NCBI GenBank assembly: GCA_002353585.1
Contig: DEJW01000024.1
Coordinates: 1 to 24,206, forward strand
Direction of reading: 5' to 3'
Origin: Prevotellaceae bacterium UBA2738
GTDB taxonomy: Bacteria; Bacteroidota; Bacteroidia; Bacteroidales; Bacteroidaceae
DNA: 24,206 nucleotides
Shown: piece after piece, positions 22,389 to 24,206 of the stretch
Numbering within the stretch: the first letter of the stretch is position 1
Layout: each line of letters starts with the position of its first letter
Notes under the pieces: model-generated
The model's database searches: none
Told to the model about the DNA's origin: nothing
The model's input: only the letters and a program-made list of their open reading frames with translations
Made by a program: the position numbers and the translations under genes

Positions 22389-22440
22389 CATTTTACGGAT
22401 TATTAACAACATCTATGCCATTTTTTATTACTAAATATAG

Positions 22441-22448
22441 TAACTTTG
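22441..22448 (+). promoter_or_regulatory. -7 element for the PIN-domain gene
   Basis: TAACTTTG matches TAnnTTTG and lies about 38 bases before the ATG at 22486. No TTTG is present at the usual -33 distance. The leader is A-rich (GCAAAAAAAATCATA) without a Shine-Dalgarno sequence, as usual for this phylum. Confidence 0.6.
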
Positions 22449-22485
22449 TCGTGATTTTTCAAAAATATATGCAAAAAAAATCATA

Positions 22486-24045
22486 ATGAGAACAAAAAAA
22501 ACGACTAAAGAGGAGTCTGTTAAGGAAGTGGCTCCTATAGAAACACAGAACGAAGCTCAAGCGAGCACCAAGAAAGAAAAGCCAAAGAAGGCTGCGACAA
22601 CAAAAAGGACAACATTACGCAAACCTCGTGCTACAAAGAAAAAAACAGCACAGGAAGCAACAGAAACAGCACCTGAAGAGGTAGTAACAAACGGGGCTAC
22701 AACTGAGTCTGCAGAAGCTATGCTTCCACACGCGGAAACTAAGCAACCAGACGCGGAAGCTAAGCAACCGCAACTGGAAACTATGCAACCGCAACTGGAA
22801 ACTATGCAACCAGAAGCAGCATTTCAGCAACCTAAAAAGGAGTTTAAGGGAGTGCTCCCTATCCCTGCCCTTCCTGACATCAAGATTAACGATATCATCG
22901 AATTGGCACAGGCACCTCAACGTGCCATAGTGCTGACTGACCAGCAGATACAGCAACTCACTCTCGACGAACTGGAAAAACGATACAAGTTCCTCGAAGA
23001 GACTCTTGCCAATGTGCTTGACTATGACATAGTTATCAGCGATACTAACATCTGGCTAGAACTGCTTATCGGACATACATCAAGCCACTCTGACCCTCGT
23101 GTTAATGCACGTCTGCAATTCGAGCGCCAGTTGGAATTTATCTCCAAACTGATGAAACATCGTGGTGGAAAATTCATGATGATGGGTGAGACCTATGAGG
23201 AGATTGACCGCTTTGCTGCCATGCAAGACCCTACCAACCACAAGGAAGCTGACTTTACCGACAATATAGTATGTCTAAATGCAGCGGCACGTCTTGCAAA
23301 AAGACTTATCCTTGCCCAACAGCGCGAAAACCGTCTGCGCATCGAAGGCATAAGTGCCGAGAGCCATCATGCCTCATTTGCCGATCCAGCCATAGTTCAC
23401 CGCGTGGTAGAACTCTTTGCTGAAGGCAAGAAGGTACTCCTTATAACTAATGATGCAAGTGTGGCAATACGTTCTATCGGACTGTGTGACGACCTGCAAC
23501 GCATCAACAACATCAGCGATGCCGACTGGAATGGCAAGTATGCCACCCTCCGCCCTATGGTCTTCACCTTCGACGACCTCCGTATGCTTGACTACTACAC
23601 CCGTCAGTTATATTATATACAGATGGCTTGCAAGAAATCATGGATGGAGGATATTGCTCAGTTGCCTAAGCGTGCTGAAGTAGAGAAACTCACCCTGTGG
23701 CAAGAGGCATTCCGTCCTGGCGACAAGCATCGCGGAGACAACCTCTTCATTGGTGCAGAGCCAGAGAATGTTACTACCCAAAAGCAACAGCCTCAGCAAA
23801 AATCACAGCAGCAAAAGCAGCAGAAACAAAAGCAGAAGCAGCAACAACAACAGCAAAAGCAGGAACAGCCTAAACAGGAGCAACCCAAGCAGGATGTAGC
23901 GCCAAAAACTGCGCCACAACCTATAGAAGCACAGAAGGAAGAGCCTGTACCAGCAGTTGCCACGGAGACAGTTGCAATTGCTCAACCAGAGGCAAAGCCT
24001 AAAAAGCCTCGCCGCCGTCCTGCACGAACAAAGAAAGCAGAATAG
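22486..24045 (+). CDS. PIN-domain-like protein with low-complexity tails
   Basis: The central part of this 519-residue protein (about 178-335) looks like a PIN nuclease fold: VISDTNIWLE gives D186, then E235 or E238 (GETYEE), D300 (ADPAIVHRVVEL) and D323 in VLLITNDAS, the usual set of metal-binding acids. PIN domains cleave RNA, often in toxins or RNA-processing factors. It is flanked by basic low-complexity sequence: Lys/Thr/Ala-rich 1-75, five heptapeptide units ending QP at 82-116, and a Gln/Lys-rich run at 432-470 followed by a basic end (KPKKPRRRPARTKK). These tails suggest nucleic-acid or ribosome binding. No antitoxin-like gene is next to it, so a toxin-antitoxin role is unlikely. It is divergent from rpoD with its own -7 box. 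Fold assignment is by motif only. Confidence 0.72.
   Translation: MRTKKTTKEESVKEVAPIETQNEAQASTKKEKPKKAATTKRTTLRKPRATKKKTAQEATETAPEEVVTNGATTESAEAMLPHAETKQPDAEAKQPQLETMQPQLETMQPEAAFQQPKKEFKGVLPIPALPDIKINDIIELAQAPQRAIVLTDQQIQQLTLDELEKRYKFLEETLANVLDYDIVISDTNIWLELLIGHTSSHSDPRVNARLQFERQLEFISKLMKHRGGKFMMMGETYEEIDRFAAMQDPTNHKEADFTDNIVCLNAAARLAKRLILAQQRENRLRIEGISAESHHASFADPAIVHRVVELFAEGKKVLLITNDASVAIRSIGLCDDLQRINNISDADWNGKYATLRPMVFTFDDLRMLDYYTRQLYYIQMACKKSWMEDIAQLPKRAEVEKLTLWQEAFRPGDKHRGDNLFIGAEPENVTTQKQQPQQKSQQQKQQKQKQKQQQQQQKQEQPKQEQPKQDVAPKTAPQPIEAQKEEPVPAVATETVAIAQPEAKPKKPRRRPARTKKAE
22729..22833 (+). repeat. 21-bp repeats coding a heptapeptide in the PIN-domain gene
   Basis: Five tandem 21-base units encode HAETKQP, DAEAKQP, QLETMQP, QLETMQP and EAAFQQP (residues 82-116). 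The third and fourth are identical in protein and nearly so in DNA, a sign of recent duplication. The unit is again a multiple of seven bases. Confidence 0.85.
23776..23895 (+). repeat. CAG/CAA-rich low-complexity tract in the PIN-domain gene
   Basis: CAG, CAA, AAG and AAA codons dominate this stretch and encode a Gln/Lys run (residues 431-470) with KQEQP repeated near its end. Slippage in the tract could change tail length in steps of three bases without breaking the frame. Confidence 0.8.
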
Positions 24046-24114
24046 CGCAATAGCTTAGCTCACTCACTCAAGAAGCACAAAATAAAGCTATGCTCAAAAA
24101 AAACGCTGCAATTA

Positions 24115-24146
24115 TTTGGTAGATTAAAGAAAAAATAGTACCTTTG
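24115..24146 (+). promoter_or_regulatory. Promoter of the tRNA gene at the right edge
   Basis: TTTG (24115-24118), 20 bases, then TACCTTTG (24139-24146), continuing GCACTCGC to 24154 minus one base. This is identical over 15 bases to the tRNA-Ser promoter at 204-218. The leader to the tRNA start is about 35-40 bases. Confidence 0.8.
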
Positions 24147-24186
24147 CACTCGCATTTGAGCAATCAGTGCCTCTCAAGTAGAGTTT

Positions 24187-24206
24187 GGTGCGTTAGTTCA
24201 GTTGGT
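24187..24206 (+). tRNA. Partial tRNA gene (5' end), possibly tRNA-Asp
   Basis: The last 20 bases, GGTGCGTTAGTTCAGTTGGT, read as a tRNA 5' half: a 7-base acceptor strand, TA at positions 8-9, a D stem GTTC and a D loop AGTTGGT. The gene runs off the window, so the anticodon is not visible. The combination resembles tRNA-Asp, but this is a guess. A matching tRNA-type promoter lies just upstream. Confidence 0.7.

Noticed and set aside
22486..24045. PIN-domain gene as a toxin of a toxin-antitoxin pair.
   Set aside because: No small antitoxin frame is adjacent, and the protein is several times the size of VapC toxins.
24050..24091. Stem ATAGCTT/AAGCTAT after the PIN-domain gene as a terminator.
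   Set aside because: The loop is 28 bases and the following run is A, not T, on the coding strand, so it does not fit an intrinsic terminator.

Overview
The window looks like core chromosome of a Bacteroidales bacterium, most likely Prevotellaceae. The case rests on several signs read from the sequence. There is a short primary sigma factor of the Bacteroidetes type. Promoters repeatedly follow the Bacteroidetes pattern TTTG, about 20 bases, then TAnnTTTG. The lpxC and fabZ genes are fused. Start codons have A-rich rather than Shine-Dalgarno leaders. AT-rich tandem repeats fill many gene boundaries. I see no phage, insertion sequence, integrase or CRISPR array.

Layout, left to right. At 88-172 is a tRNA-Ser(UGA) on the minus strand with its own promoter and a hairpin terminator. 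From 328 to 4231 the minus strand carries two groups: an unrecognised acidic-tailed protein followed by LemA and an M48 (HtpX-like) membrane protease; and a HAD phosphatase translationally coupled to a secreted YhcH/YiaL-family protein. From 4340 the plus strand carries rsmG, a metallo-beta-lactamase-fold hydrolase, ruvC and a ModF-like twin ABC ATPase, the last two overlapping. From 8123 to 20306 runs one long plus-strand gene train: purM, prfA, pyrF, lpxD, lpxC/fabZ, lpxA, miaA, a class A penicillin-binding protein, a secreted GHL10-type glycosidase-like protein and trmN6. It joins purine and pyrimidine synthesis, translation termination, lipid A synthesis, tRNA modification and peptidoglycan synthesis. 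On the minus strand the primary sigma gene rpoD and a mannose-1-phosphate guanylyltransferase converge on trmN6. Divergent from rpoD is a PIN-domain protein flanked by low-complexity tails. The window ends in the first 20 bases of a tRNA gene.

The most notable non-gene signal is a set of short tandem arrays whose unit is usually 7 bp but whose sequence differs at each site (GTTGAAA, AATTGAT, GAAGAAT, AATTAGA, TGCACAG, CTCTAAA, and an 8-9 bp GGGTTCAA form). They sit mainly at gene or operon borders, sometimes fill the whole gap, and in one case lie inside a coding linker. A hexamer array lies inside rsmG, and two C/G-rich palindromic elements form the 3' end of ruvC and the 5' end of the next gene. 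The other points to check are the PIN-domain protein, an asparagine replacing the catalytic glutamate in the first ATPase domain of the ModF-like protein, a shared promoter-proximal motif TTTGCACTCGC, two nearly leaderless genes, and a minus-strand terminator buried in the trmN6 coding region. I did not find a clearly new multi-gene system.
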